A program made the translations under genes and the position numbers. 9,825 nt of DNA from Candidatus Pacearchaeota archaeon (GTDB lineage: Archaea; Nanobdellota; Nanobdellia; Pacearchaeales; GW2011-AR1): the NCBI GenBank assembly GCA_026395775.1, contig JAPLYA010000072.1, positions 1 through 9,825 of the forward strand. Reading direction: 5' to 3'. The notes below the pieces were generated by a model. The model was not told where the DNA came from. It did not search any database and worked only from the letters and a program-made list of their open reading frames with translations. This document shows, piece by piece, positions 1 to 6,372 of this stretch (positions within the stretch are counted from its first letter, which is position 1; each line of letters begins with the position of its first letter).

Positions 1-233
1 ACATTAAGAAACACGAGAACTGTCGATGAAACGACAAAAAAAGCTAGGAAAGAAATGAGAAAGCTCCTTATGCATATTGAAATATATTCTTCGGGGGTAA
101 TACTGATATCTAATTTTTCTAAAATTTCAAACAAAAAAAATTTATTTCTTGATTTGGCAAATGAAGAAAAAGGTTTGGATCTTATTTTTAGCTTGTCTAG
201 GCTTGATAAAGTGAACGGAATTTTGAAAATCAT
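1..233 (-). CDS. TadC/GspF/ArlJ-type membrane platform protein, N-terminal fragment (cut by window edge)
   Basis: The minus strand is open from an ATG at 231-233 to the left edge, giving 77 residues without a stop. The N-terminus is basic and soluble (about residues 1-50, including the motif LEKLDISITPEEY). A hydrophobic segment follows at about 55-76 that looks like a first membrane helix. In the T2SF/TadC family, such an N-terminal helical domain with a 'TPEE' type motif leads into the membrane helices of the inner-membrane platform that couples the assembly ATPase to pilin polymerisation. The start lies one base after the stop of the ATPase gene, so the two are almost certainly cotranscribed and translationally coupled. 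The pairing ATPase then platform protein is the standard order in archaeal type IV pilus and archaellum loci. Family assignment rests mainly on this context plus the short visible segment; the conserved core lies outside the window. Confidence 0.72.
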   Translation of the reverse strand, partial: MIFKIPFTLSSLDKLKIRSKPFSSFAKSRNKFFLFEILEKLDISITPEEYISICIRSFLISFLAFFVVSSTVLVFLN

Positions 234-234
234 C

Positions 235-1815
235 TTAACTCGAAAGAATGCTCTGAGGGTTATTCTCGTGCATTGCTTTTAATAAGCTCTCTTTGTTAGT
301 GTAATAGAGATTCATAACCTTGCCAAAGCTGTTCAAATCACGAATACTGTTTTTTATGAGCCACGAGATAATTTCCTCTTTTTCCTCAAGATTTTTATTT
401 AATTCTGATTTAGACATTCCAGTATTCCTGCTTATATCTTCAAAAAATCTTGAGCTTTCGCTATGTTTAACCATCTTATCTCCATCAGGTATCCACCTGT
501 ACAAAAGATTTGCATTAACAGAATTTGTTGAAACTTCAAATTCTGCAATTTGAGAAATGCGCCTTATCCCTTTTCTTCTATCCCTAAACATCACAACATT
601 TAGATTAACTGCTCTAAGCAGATTTGGAGGAACGTTTATTGGAGGATTGGTTAATCTGGAGATTGTTTCAGCAGCAGAATCAGCGTGAACAGTTGCATAT
701 ACAGAATGTCCGGTGTGCATTGCTTCAAAAAGCACTTCAGCTTCTTCTTTTCTTCTTATTTCGCCTAGAACTATCCTATCAGGCCTCATTCTCAGGGAGT
801 TTACCAATAAATCAAGCATGGAAACTCCACCCTTACCTTCAGGATTTGCTGTTCTTGTTACAAGAGGAGTCCAGTACAAAAAATCAGGCAACATTAATTC
901 TCTTGTATCTTCAACACTGATTATTCTGTGATTTGGAGGAATAAAAGGCATACAAGCATTTAAAAGAGAAGTTTTTCCAGAAGCAGTTCCCCCAGATATA
1001 AGGACATTCATTTCAAATTCAAAAGCAAGCCAAATCAAAGCTGCAGTTTCAAGGTTGCAAGTTTTTCCATTTATTAAGTCAATAATGGTATAGGGGTCTC
1101 TTGCAAATTTTCTTATTGTTATTGTATTTCCTTTGGTAGAAATAGGATACAGCACAGAATTGACTCTATCTCCTGTTATAAGGTGAGCATCGAGTAGGGG
1201 GGTTAATACTGTAATTTGTCTTCCAACACGTCTTGCAACGATACTAGCATAATTAAGGATTTCTTCTTCTTTCCCAGACGTTAAACTTGTCAAAATCCAC
1301 CCATATTTTTTGTGATAGACTCTTATTGGTTCTTTTGATGAGGGGATAACTACTTCTTCGAGATTTGGATCACTTACTAGAAACTCTATTTCTCCCAATC
1401 CAAGCATGTCTTGCATTAATTTGCCTATTAAAAACTCCTGCATTTCCTGATGAAGTGATGGAAGTTTGTTCTTCAGGAGAGAAACAGCTTGTAGCATAAA
1501 TCTTTTCTTAATATCTTTTATTGCAGCAGGATCGAGTATCTCTTTCATGCTAATAGTTGTAACAGATATTAGTTCATTTCTGATTTCATCAAGAAGAGTT
1601 CCAGTTGCAGCCCCAATTTCAGGAACCTCTAAAACATAAATAATCCCAGAATCATTTTTTTTAATATTAACTTTAACTTTTGCTTTATCCACCTCTAATG
1701 AATAAGATTCCAATATATTTTTGGTTTTTTCATCATATTTCTCATGTTTGGGGGTTTCTTTTGTTATGTCCTTTCTTTCTTTCTTTCTACTTAGCTCTTT
1801 CTCTGTTTTTTTCAT
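235..1815 (-). CDS. Type II/IV secretion system ATPase (VirB11/TadA/GspE family), pilus assembly motor
   Basis: This 526-residue hexameric-type secretion ATPase is expected at the cytoplasmic face of the membrane, powering pilin polymerisation. Visible motifs in order are: a lysine/glutamate-rich leader (about 1-35), an N-terminal domain (about 40-260), Walker A GGTASGKT at 275-282, the Asp box (IISVEDTREL, 298-307), Walker B with RPDRIVLGEIR at 344-354 and Glu352 as the likely catalytic acid, and the His box around MHTGHSVYATVHADS (366-380). All catalytic motifs are intact. After the core there is a C-terminal extension of about 100 residues that is charged and probably helical. The start is supported by a TATA-like box about 22-32 nt upstream, consistent with a leaderless transcript; no Shine-Dalgarno is visible. 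It precedes the TadC/GspF-like gene by one base and faces away from the pilin cluster. It could serve pilus assembly or a related adhesion filament; an archaellum is less likely because no other arl genes are seen. Confidence 0.95.
   Translation of the reverse strand: MKKTEKELSRKKERKDITKETPKHEKYDEKTKNILESYSLEVDKAKVKVNIKKNDSGIIYVLEVPEIGAATGTLLDEIRNELISVTTISMKEILDPAAIKDIKKRFMLQAVSLLKNKLPSLHQEMQEFLIGKLMQDMLGLGEIEFLVSDPNLEEVVIPSSKEPIRVYHKKYGWILTSLTSGKEEEILNYASIVARRVGRQITVLTPLLDAHLITGDRVNSVLYPISTKGNTITIRKFARDPYTIIDLINGKTCNLETAALIWLAFEFEMNVLISGGTASGKTSLLNACMPFIPPNHRIISVEDTRELMLPDFLYWTPLVTRTANPEGKGGVSMLDLLVNSLRMRPDRIVLGEIRRKEEAEVLFEAMHTGHSVYATVHADSAAETISRLTNPPINVPPNLLRAVNLNVVMFRDRRKGIRRISQIAEFEVSTNSVNANLLYRWIPDGDKMVKHSESSRFFEDISRNTGMSKSELNKNLEEKEEIISWLIKNSIRDLNSFGKVMNLYYTNKESLLKAMHENNPQSILSS
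1771..1788. repeat. Tetranucleotide tract (CTTT) x4.5 inside the ATPase coding region
   Basis: Four and a half perfect copies of CTTT on the plus strand lie in codons 10-15 of the ATPase gene (reading K/E/R codons on the minus strand). A unit of four is not a multiple of three, so gain or loss of one copy would shift the frame near the start of the protein. The next methionine is at residue 90. Confidence 0.85.
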
Positions 1816-1836
1816 TTTTCTTATTGTTTCAGATTC

Positions 1837-1847
1837 TATTTAAATTA
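1837..1847 (-). promoter_or_regulatory. Putative TATA box of the ATPase-platform operon
   Basis: On the minus strand the bases read TAATTTAAATA. The centre is about 27 nt upstream of the ATPase ATG (1813-1815). That spacing would put the transcription start at or next to the start codon, as in archaeal leaderless mRNAs. No ribosome binding site is visible between it and the ATG. The assignment is by motif and spacing only. Confidence 0.5.
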
Positions 1848-1940
1848 TTATGTCAAGGAACTTGATCTAACCAGCAATTCTCTCGCTGTTTACTCAATAT
1901 TTTCTCAACTTTTCTTTATCTAAATTTTTATCCACTCTTT

Positions 1941-2426
1941 TTATTGTTTAATCTTTACTATCGCTTCTCCCCCTAAGTAATCTGTTTTAACAAAATTAGC
2001 TGCTTCAAGGATGTTTACCCAGTCTATGGCAATATCTTCATTAACTTCGAACACCTTAGATATAGTAGAAATTCTAAGCTGTTTTTTATCTTTTATTAGA
2101 TTATAAAGAACATCGATATCAGTTTGATTCAACTCTTTTTTTAATTTTATACTCTGAACTTCTCTAATTCTAGACCTTATTTTGCTATCTTTAAACATTG
2201 AAAAAAATAAAAAAATAAAAATTAAACTCCACTCAGCTATAAAGAACATTTTTGATGTTTTTGACACTTGTTGATAAGCATTGGAAGTTATTTCAAAAAT
2301 CGAAAATCCAGATATTCCATCTGAAAAATTCCCGTACATATAAAGAAGTGTTCCAACATTCAATAGTGCTATTATTATAATAACTAGTAGCACCTTCAAA
2401 AAAATTGGTTTATCCTCTTTTGCCAT
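1941..2426 (-). CDS. Two-TM membrane protein with C-terminal winged-helix-like domain
   Basis: This is a 161-residue protein with no named family that I recognise. Residues about 9-31 and 59-77 are hydrophobic helices separated by a short polar loop (32-58). After a basic linker (about 78-98), residues about 100-160 look like a winged helix-turn-helix: three helices (TDIDVLYNLIKDKK; ISTISKVFEV; DIAIDWVNILEAANFV) followed by a short hydrophobic beta hairpin ending in GGEAIVKIKQ. The two helices would place both termini in the cytoplasm, with the HTH near the membrane. It sits between the assembly ATPase operon and the divergent pilin cluster, so a role in sensing or regulating the pilus is plausible but inferred. 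The wHTH could equally be a protein-protein module. A TATA-like box 26-34 nt upstream and the lack of a Shine-Dalgarno suggest a leaderless transcript. The 125-nt gap to the ATPase holds that gene's own TATA box and nothing else I recognise. Confidence 0.75.
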   Translation of the reverse strand: MAKEDKPIFLKVLLVIIIIALLNVGTLLYMYGNFSDGISGFSIFEITSNAYQQVSKTSKMFFIAEWSLIFIFLFFSMFKDSKIRSRIREVQSIKLKKELNQTDIDVLYNLIKDKKQLRISTISKVFEVNEDIAIDWVNILEAANFVKTDYLGGEAIVKIKQ

Positions 2427-2437
2427 TTAGTAACAAT

Positions 2438-2460
2438 CTTTATATATATTCCTTTATAAG
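2438..2460. promoter_or_regulatory. Divergent promoter region between regulator-like gene and pilin cluster
   Basis: The 75-nt gap between divergent start codons (2426 and 2502) contains two TATA-like elements: CTTTATATATATT at 2438-2450 and the near-palindromic CTTTATAAG at 2452-2460. The second is about 30 nt from the minus-strand ATG and would give a leaderless transcript. On the plus strand, either would give a start around 2470-2483 and a short leader that keeps the Shine-Dalgarno at 2494-2498. A third TATA-like stretch (TTTTATAAATC, about 2475-2485) is too close to the plus ATG to act for it unless initiation is internal. Which element serves which strand cannot be decided from sequence alone. 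Confidence 0.5.
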
Positions 2461-2493
2461 TAATAGAAGGATTGTTTTATAAATCTTGCTAAA

Positions 2494-2498
2494 AGAGG
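2494..2498 (+). promoter_or_regulatory. Shine-Dalgarno AGAGG of first pilin-like gene
   Basis: AGAGG lies three bases before the ATG at 2502. This is a short spacing, but it is the only purine match nearby and agrees with the leadered reading of the plus-strand transcript. Confidence 0.5.
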
Positions 2499-2501
2499 AA
2501 A

Positions 2502-2915
2502 ATGAAAAAAGGGCAAATAAGCATTGAATATCTAATGATTATGGGATTCGTAACTTTTGTTATAGTTGGGATATTGAGTCTTGGAGTATTTTATTCGAGC
2601 ACAATAACTGACAAGATAAGAATGAACTACGTTGGAAATTTTGCGAATAAGGTAATTACAAGTTCTGAAAGTATTTTTTATTCGGGCAAGCCAGCTAAAG
2701 TAACCATATTTGCATATCTCCCCGATGGAGTTAAGCAGATTGAAATCGAAGAAAATGACATAACCTTCTGGGTGGCATCTGCCAGCGGAGAAAATAAAAT
2801 TTCTTTCTCAAGCAGCGTTCCGATTTCAGGAGCGATAAATCACTTTAAGGGATTAAAAAAAATAACTATTTCTGCACAGCAAAATTATGCAGAAATCTCA
2901 ACCCAAAATGAATAA
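2502..2915 (+). CDS. Class III signal peptide pilin-like protein (minor pilin 1)
   Basis: This 137-residue protein starts with a canonical archaeal prepilin signal: two lysines and a glycine (MKKG), then QISIE with glutamate at +5, then a hydrophobic helix at about 10-32. Archaeal prepilin peptidases of the PibD/FlaK family cut between Gly4 and Gln5, leaving the hydrophobic helix to pack in the filament core. The remaining ~100 residues are predicted beta-rich and contain no cysteine. It is the first gene of a plus-strand cluster of five pilin-like proteins and its end overlaps the next gene by 8 nt. It is preceded by AGAGG. Because it is followed directly by other pilin-like genes while a better-expressed pilin lies at 7774, I read it as a minor subunit; that role is inferred. 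Confidence 0.9.
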   Translation: MKKGQISIEYLMIMGFVTFVIVGILSLGVFYSSTITDKIRMNYVGNFANKVITSSESIFYSGKPAKVTIFAYLPDGVKQIEIEENDITFWVASASGENKISFSSSVPISGAINHFKGLKKITISAQQNYAEISTQNE

Positions 2916-3297
2916 TAAATCACAATCGGCAATAGAGCTTATGATTCTTGTTGGATTTGTTGTTTTATTCTTTACTCTTTTTTTTGTAGCTATACAACAA
3001 GAAACATCCTCAAAAATAAGAGATAGAAAAAATTCTCTAATTAAAGAGATTGCATTAACTGCCCAAAACGAGATAATCCTTGCTTCTTCCTCTAGTGAGG
3101 GATATTCAAGAAAATTTCAAATCCCAGAAAAAATAATGAATCAGGATTATAGTATAAAACTAATTGAAAATATGGTGTATATAACAACTGAGGGAAATCA
3201 AAATGCTCTTTCTCTTTTAGTCCCAGAAGTAACAGGAGAAATAAAAAAAGGAGAGAATATTATAAAAAAAGAAAATGGAAAAGTTTATATCAACTAA
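2908..3297 (+). CDS. Class III signal peptide pilin-like protein (minor pilin 2)
   Basis: Starting at 2908 the product is 129 residues and begins MNNKSQSAIE, a class III signal with cleavage expected between Ser5 and Gln6 and glutamate at +5. The hydrophobic helix spans about 9-28. The mature domain is short, charged and probably mixed helix/beta, without cysteines. An in-frame ATG 21 nt earlier (2887) would add seven residues (136 in total). I prefer 2908 because it gives the usual short basic n-region and a compact 8-nt overlap with the previous gene, but neither start has a clear Shine-Dalgarno. Translation probably depends on coupling to the upstream gene. Its 3' end overlaps the next gene by 23 nt. 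Confidence 0.85.
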   Translation: MNNKSQSAIELMILVGFVVLFFTLFFVAIQQETSSKIRDRKNSLIKEIALTAQNEIILASSSSEGYSRKFQIPEKIMNQDYSIKLIENMVYITTEGNQNALSLLVPEVTGEIKKGENIIKKENGKVYIN

Positions 3298-3778
3298 AAA
3301 ATCCCAAGCATGGGGATTGGATTTGATGATGGCGTTAGCCATATTTCTTGTTGCTATAGTGGGTTTTTACCTTTTTTCTTTAAATCAGCCCAATGAACGG
3401 GAACAGATGGGGGAGATGTTTTATGACGGCGAATTTATAGCAGATAATATACTTTCAGAAGGCTACCCTGCTGACTGGAACTCTGGAAATGTATTCTCCA
3501 TTGGAATTCTGACTGAAAACAAGATAAATAAAACCAAACTTGAAAGGTTTTATCAGCTTGCTAATTCAGATTATGGAAAAACAAAAAGACTCTTTAATAC
3601 AAAATATAACTACTTTTTCTTGCTTCAAGAGAATATGACTATAAACCAAGAAGAAGTGAGAGGAATTGGCAAGCCAGGAGCAATCCCTGAAGAAGAGTCA
3701 GAAAATTTAATCAAGATAACCAGATTTTCAATTTATAAAAATAAACCTACGACAGTTTATGTATATATATGGGAGTAA
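3275..3778 (+). CDS. Pilin-like membrane-anchored protein with variant class III motif
   Basis: This 167-residue protein has a ten-residue basic start ending in KKS, then QAWGLDLMMA and a hydrophobic stretch to about residue 35. A prepilin peptidase site is plausible after Ser10, but the usual glutamate at +5 is missing; an aspartate occupies +6. After the helix comes a conserved-looking extracellular part with NEREQMGEMFYDGEFIADN, a segment ADNILSEGYPADWNSG and a C-terminal ITRFSIYKNKP-type strand. I recall this style of protein from DPANN pilin clusters but know no functional name. It overlaps the preceding gene by 23 nt and is followed closely by the vWA gene, so it is likely made together with them. 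The best guess is a minor pilin or priming-complex component. Confidence 0.82.
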   Translation: MEKFISTKKSQAWGLDLMMALAIFLVAIVGFYLFSLNQPNEREQMGEMFYDGEFIADNILSEGYPADWNSGNVFSIGILTENKINKTKLERFYQLANSDYGKTKRLFNTKYNYFFLLQENMTINQEEVRGIGKPGAIPEEESENLIKITRFSIYKNKPTTVYVYIWE

Positions 3779-3786
3779 ACCAAAAA

Positions 3787-6372
3787 ATGAAGAAAAGCGG
3801 AGTTTTTTTTAGCACAGACGCATTAATAGCGTTAGTTATAATCTCTTTATCATTGCTCATACTATACCCAGTTATAAGCTCCCAAAGACACTCTGATGAA
3901 GTGCAATCTGATATGATAAAAATCCTTTCAAGCCTTAAGGTGAATGAGATAGACAACCAATACATAACTTCTTTAATTTCAGATAATGTGATAACAGACC
4001 TTAACAAATCTTTATTAGAACAAATAGGGGAATTTTATATAACTAACATAAGTATTGCGAGAGGAATTGCAGATTCAGTTCTCTCAAGTTTAGAAACAAA
4101 AGAAAATATAGGGATTTGGTATGGTTCTACGCTCATTTCATCTAAAAACTCTTCTCCAATAGAAACAGCAAAGAATATAGAAGTTGCTAGGCAGATAATC
4201 TCTGGAATCGGAGGAGAAGGAAGTGCTACTGGTTTCTCTTCAAGGGCTTATCTTTCAAGCTCGTTTCATACTAAATATTTTTCTTTTGGGGGGTATGTGG
4301 GGGAGGGGAACATTTCAGCATTAATAACTTATAATGGCAGCTTGAATGGGGTAAAAATTGAAATCACAACTAACAAAGATTTTGATATTTATATAAACAA
4401 TCTTTTTTCAGGGCATTATGAGAAATCAGCTTCTGATTTTACTCCTGCCGAATACGAGCTTAATTCTTATATTGAAAATTTTCACAGCGGGGAAAATATT
4501 ATAAAACTTTCTTCTAGTGATTTTCATATATCTGGGGGGTATATAAAAATCACTTATGAGGGCTCGGAGATTGCGCCTTCTGAAACTAGATATTATTTTC
4601 CAGGCATAGAGGGGATAATAAACTTATATGATGGCTTTTATATTCCCGGAACTCTGCAGTCTATAACTGCTCGTTTGCATTTAAATACAAATTACTCGGC
4701 ATTTCTTAAAATTGGGACTGTAACTGTATTCAATGGTTCTACCTCTGGAGAGCAAATAATCACATTAAGCAATTCCCTACTCTCTTCGCTTCTTGATTAT
4801 CCAAGCATGAGTGAGAAGACAACTCCGCTCAGACTGGGAATTGAAAATGGTTCTTATGTTACAAGTGGTTCTGGCAGTGGGGATGTTTTTTCAGTCAATG
4901 ATATTTCTGGAAGCATGGGTGATTGTATTTCTTATTATTCTGTATGCACTTATTATTGCGAATCTCCTCACAGGAGAAATCAACATACTCCTGCCAATAC
5001 AAGAACCTGCAATGTCACTGCTCCTTCACAATGTGCGGGAACCGTTTGTGGAGGCACCTGTGGCAATCCCCATAGCTATTCAACAGGTCAGATTTGCAAT
5101 AATACCAAATTAGATTTATTAAAAAATGCAGCAAAATCTTTTATAAATCTTGTTTTAAATAATTCTCAAAATAGAGTCGGATTAGTTGGATATAGCACTA
5201 GTGTTTTAGATGCTAATTATCATCCTCTTTCAAATAATAGTGTTTCATTAATAAATAATATTAGTAATTTGAATGCAGGAGGCACTACTTGTATCTGTTG
5301 TGGTGTAAATAAAGCAGCAGATGCTTTACAAGCTGGTTCTTATAGCCCTAGGTTTAAATCGATGGTTGTTATGAGTGATGGGCAGGCGAATGTAGCTTGT
5401 TCAAGACAGGGGACAGGAAATCCAGGCCAAGATGCTATACAAGCAGCTTGCCAGGCTTATCAAAATTATGGAATTAGAGTTTATGTAATTGGGTTTGGAA
5501 CAGATGTAGATACGGCAACTTTGCAAGCAATGGCCAATTGCGGAAATGGAGCCTATTATTATTCAGATGTCTCTAGCTTAACAGAAATTTATCAACAGGT
5601 TTCAGATGATATAATCCAAGCCGTTTATAGTGAACAGACAATAAGCTCAACAGGAAATATTCTTACAAGACTCTATCCAGATTCTTCTCTTGAATTTTTT
5701 TATAATAAAACAGAATACCCTTATGGGATGGTGATAACCAATGAAAAGAAATTTGATAACTCTAACTCTGGAAATTTTTCAATTCCTAAAGACTCTATAT
5801 TATTTGAAACAAAGGTAATTTCATATTCAGGTCCAAGATGGACCTCTTTAGTTAAAATAAATGATATTTTAGTATACAATCTTTCTGTATTCGGCAAAGA
5901 TTATACTAGATTAGGAGACCCCTTCTCAATAAATATTCCCAATAGTTTTGTTAATACAAGCAATATTGTAAATATTTTTACGGGTTTGTCTTATGAAAAT
6001 CAAACATCTGGAAGCGAGCATAACAAGATTATATATACTATAATTAAAAACATAAGTTCTTACTCTCCAATATTGTCGCTTGCTGAAGGATGTATTTGGC
6101 ATATTGATTTTGAAGATTCAAATGCCACTATTAAGATCCCCGACTCTTATTCTGGAGTAGAAAATTGCTATTATCAAGAAAACAAGCAAGAGTATAACAT
6201 TAATGATGCTGTTCAATCAGCAGTCTTCTCACTTTTAAAATCTTTGGACTTAGATTCAAACAATAAGATTGATATTAAATTCTCAAGCCAGGAGATGGGG
6301 GTCTCATTTGAGCAGATTGTAGGGATTCCATATTCATGGAGCACTGAAGTGCAGGTTAGAAAATGGTATTAA
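3787..6372 (+). CDS. Pilin-anchored von Willebrand factor A (vWA) domain protein, probable pilus tip adhesin
   Basis: The product is 861 residues from this start. An in-frame ATG at 3769 would add six; I chose 3787 because it gives the short basic start MKKSG and has GGGAG 11 nt upstream, although the 3769 start would give a 10-nt ATGnnnnTAA overlap like the next junction. Layout: class III-like helix (about 8-27), a helical stalk (about 30-140), beta-rich domains (about 155-350), vWA domain (about 356-605), and a second beta-rich part to the end. MIDAS metal-ligand residues are present: Asp362-Ser364-Ser366 (DISGSM), Thr490/491 (GGTT) and Asp521 (MSDG). Between the first MIDAS motif and the next helix lies a ~60-residue insertion with eight cysteines (370-427); further cysteines are at 492, 494, 495, 528, 545 and 575. 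Near the C-terminus, DLDSNNKID (811-819) resembles part of an EF-hand-like calcium loop. vWA domains commonly bind protein ligands through a metal ion, so an extracellular adhesin on the filament is inferred. Confidence 0.9.
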   Translation: MKKSGVFFSTDALIALVIISLSLLILYPVISSQRHSDEVQSDMIKILSSLKVNEIDNQYITSLISDNVITDLNKSLLEQIGEFYITNISIARGIADSVLSSLETKENIGIWYGSTLISSKNSSPIETAKNIEVARQIISGIGGEGSATGFSSRAYLSSSFHTKYFSFGGYVGEGNISALITYNGSLNGVKIEITTNKDFDIYINNLFSGHYEKSASDFTPAEYELNSYIENFHSGENIIKLSSSDFHISGGYIKITYEGSEIAPSETRYYFPGIEGIINLYDGFYIPGTLQSITARLHLNTNYSAFLKIGTVTVFNGSTSGEQIITLSNSLLSSLLDYPSMSEKTTPLRLGIENGSYVTSGSGSGDVFSVNDISGSMGDCISYYSVCTYYCESPHRRNQHTPANTRTCNVTAPSQCAGTVCGGTCGNPHSYSTGQICNNTKLDLLKNAAKSFINLVLNNSQNRVGLVGYSTSVLDANYHPLSNNSVSLINNISNLNAGGTTCICCGVNKAADALQAGSYSPRFKSMVVMSDGQANVACSRQGTGNPGQDAIQAACQAYQNYGIRVYVIGFGTDVDTATLQAMANCGNGAYYYSDVSSLTEIYQQVSDDIIQAVYSEQTISSTGNILTRLYPDSSLEFFYNKTEYPYGMVITNEKKFDNSNSGNFSIPKDSILFETKVISYSGPRWTSLVKINDILVYNLSVFGKDYTRLGDPFSINIPNSFVNTSNIVNIFTGLSYENQTSGSEHNKIIYTIIKNISSYSPILSLAEGCIWHIDFEDSNATIKIPDSYSGVENCYYQENKQEYNINDAVQSAVFSLLKSLDLDSNNKIDIKFSSQEMGVSFEQIVGIPYSWSTEVQVRKWY

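Noticed and set aside
1..282. Plus-strand open frame of 75 or more codons at the left edge
   Set aside because: It is the antisense of the TadC/GspF-like coding region and the end of the ATPase gene; its residues show no domain character, while the minus strand gives a sensible membrane protein one base after the ATPase stop.
624..931. Two plus-strand open frames of 72-98 codons
   Set aside because: They lie entirely inside the ATPase gene on the opposite strand, across its most conserved motifs, and have no plausible promoter or ribosome binding site.
1680..1865. Plus-strand open frame rich in Phe/Leu that looks like a membrane peptide
   Set aside because: It is antisense to the Lys/Glu-rich start of the ATPase; reversed lysine codons yield Phe/Leu and mimic a hydrophobic peptide.
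2432..2476. AACAATC/GATTGTT inverted repeat as a firm operator
   Set aside because: Seven-base arms 31 nt apart in AT-rich DNA are expected by chance fairly often; kept only as a side remark.
3747..4007. Minus-strand frame of 86 codons
   Set aside because: It is antisense to the N-terminus of the vWA protein and the end of the preceding gene, with no recognisable features.
4811..5113. Plus-strand frame of 100 codons with a hydrophobic stretch
   Set aside because: It is an alternative frame inside the vWA gene; the MIDAS motif and cysteine insertion are in the main frame.
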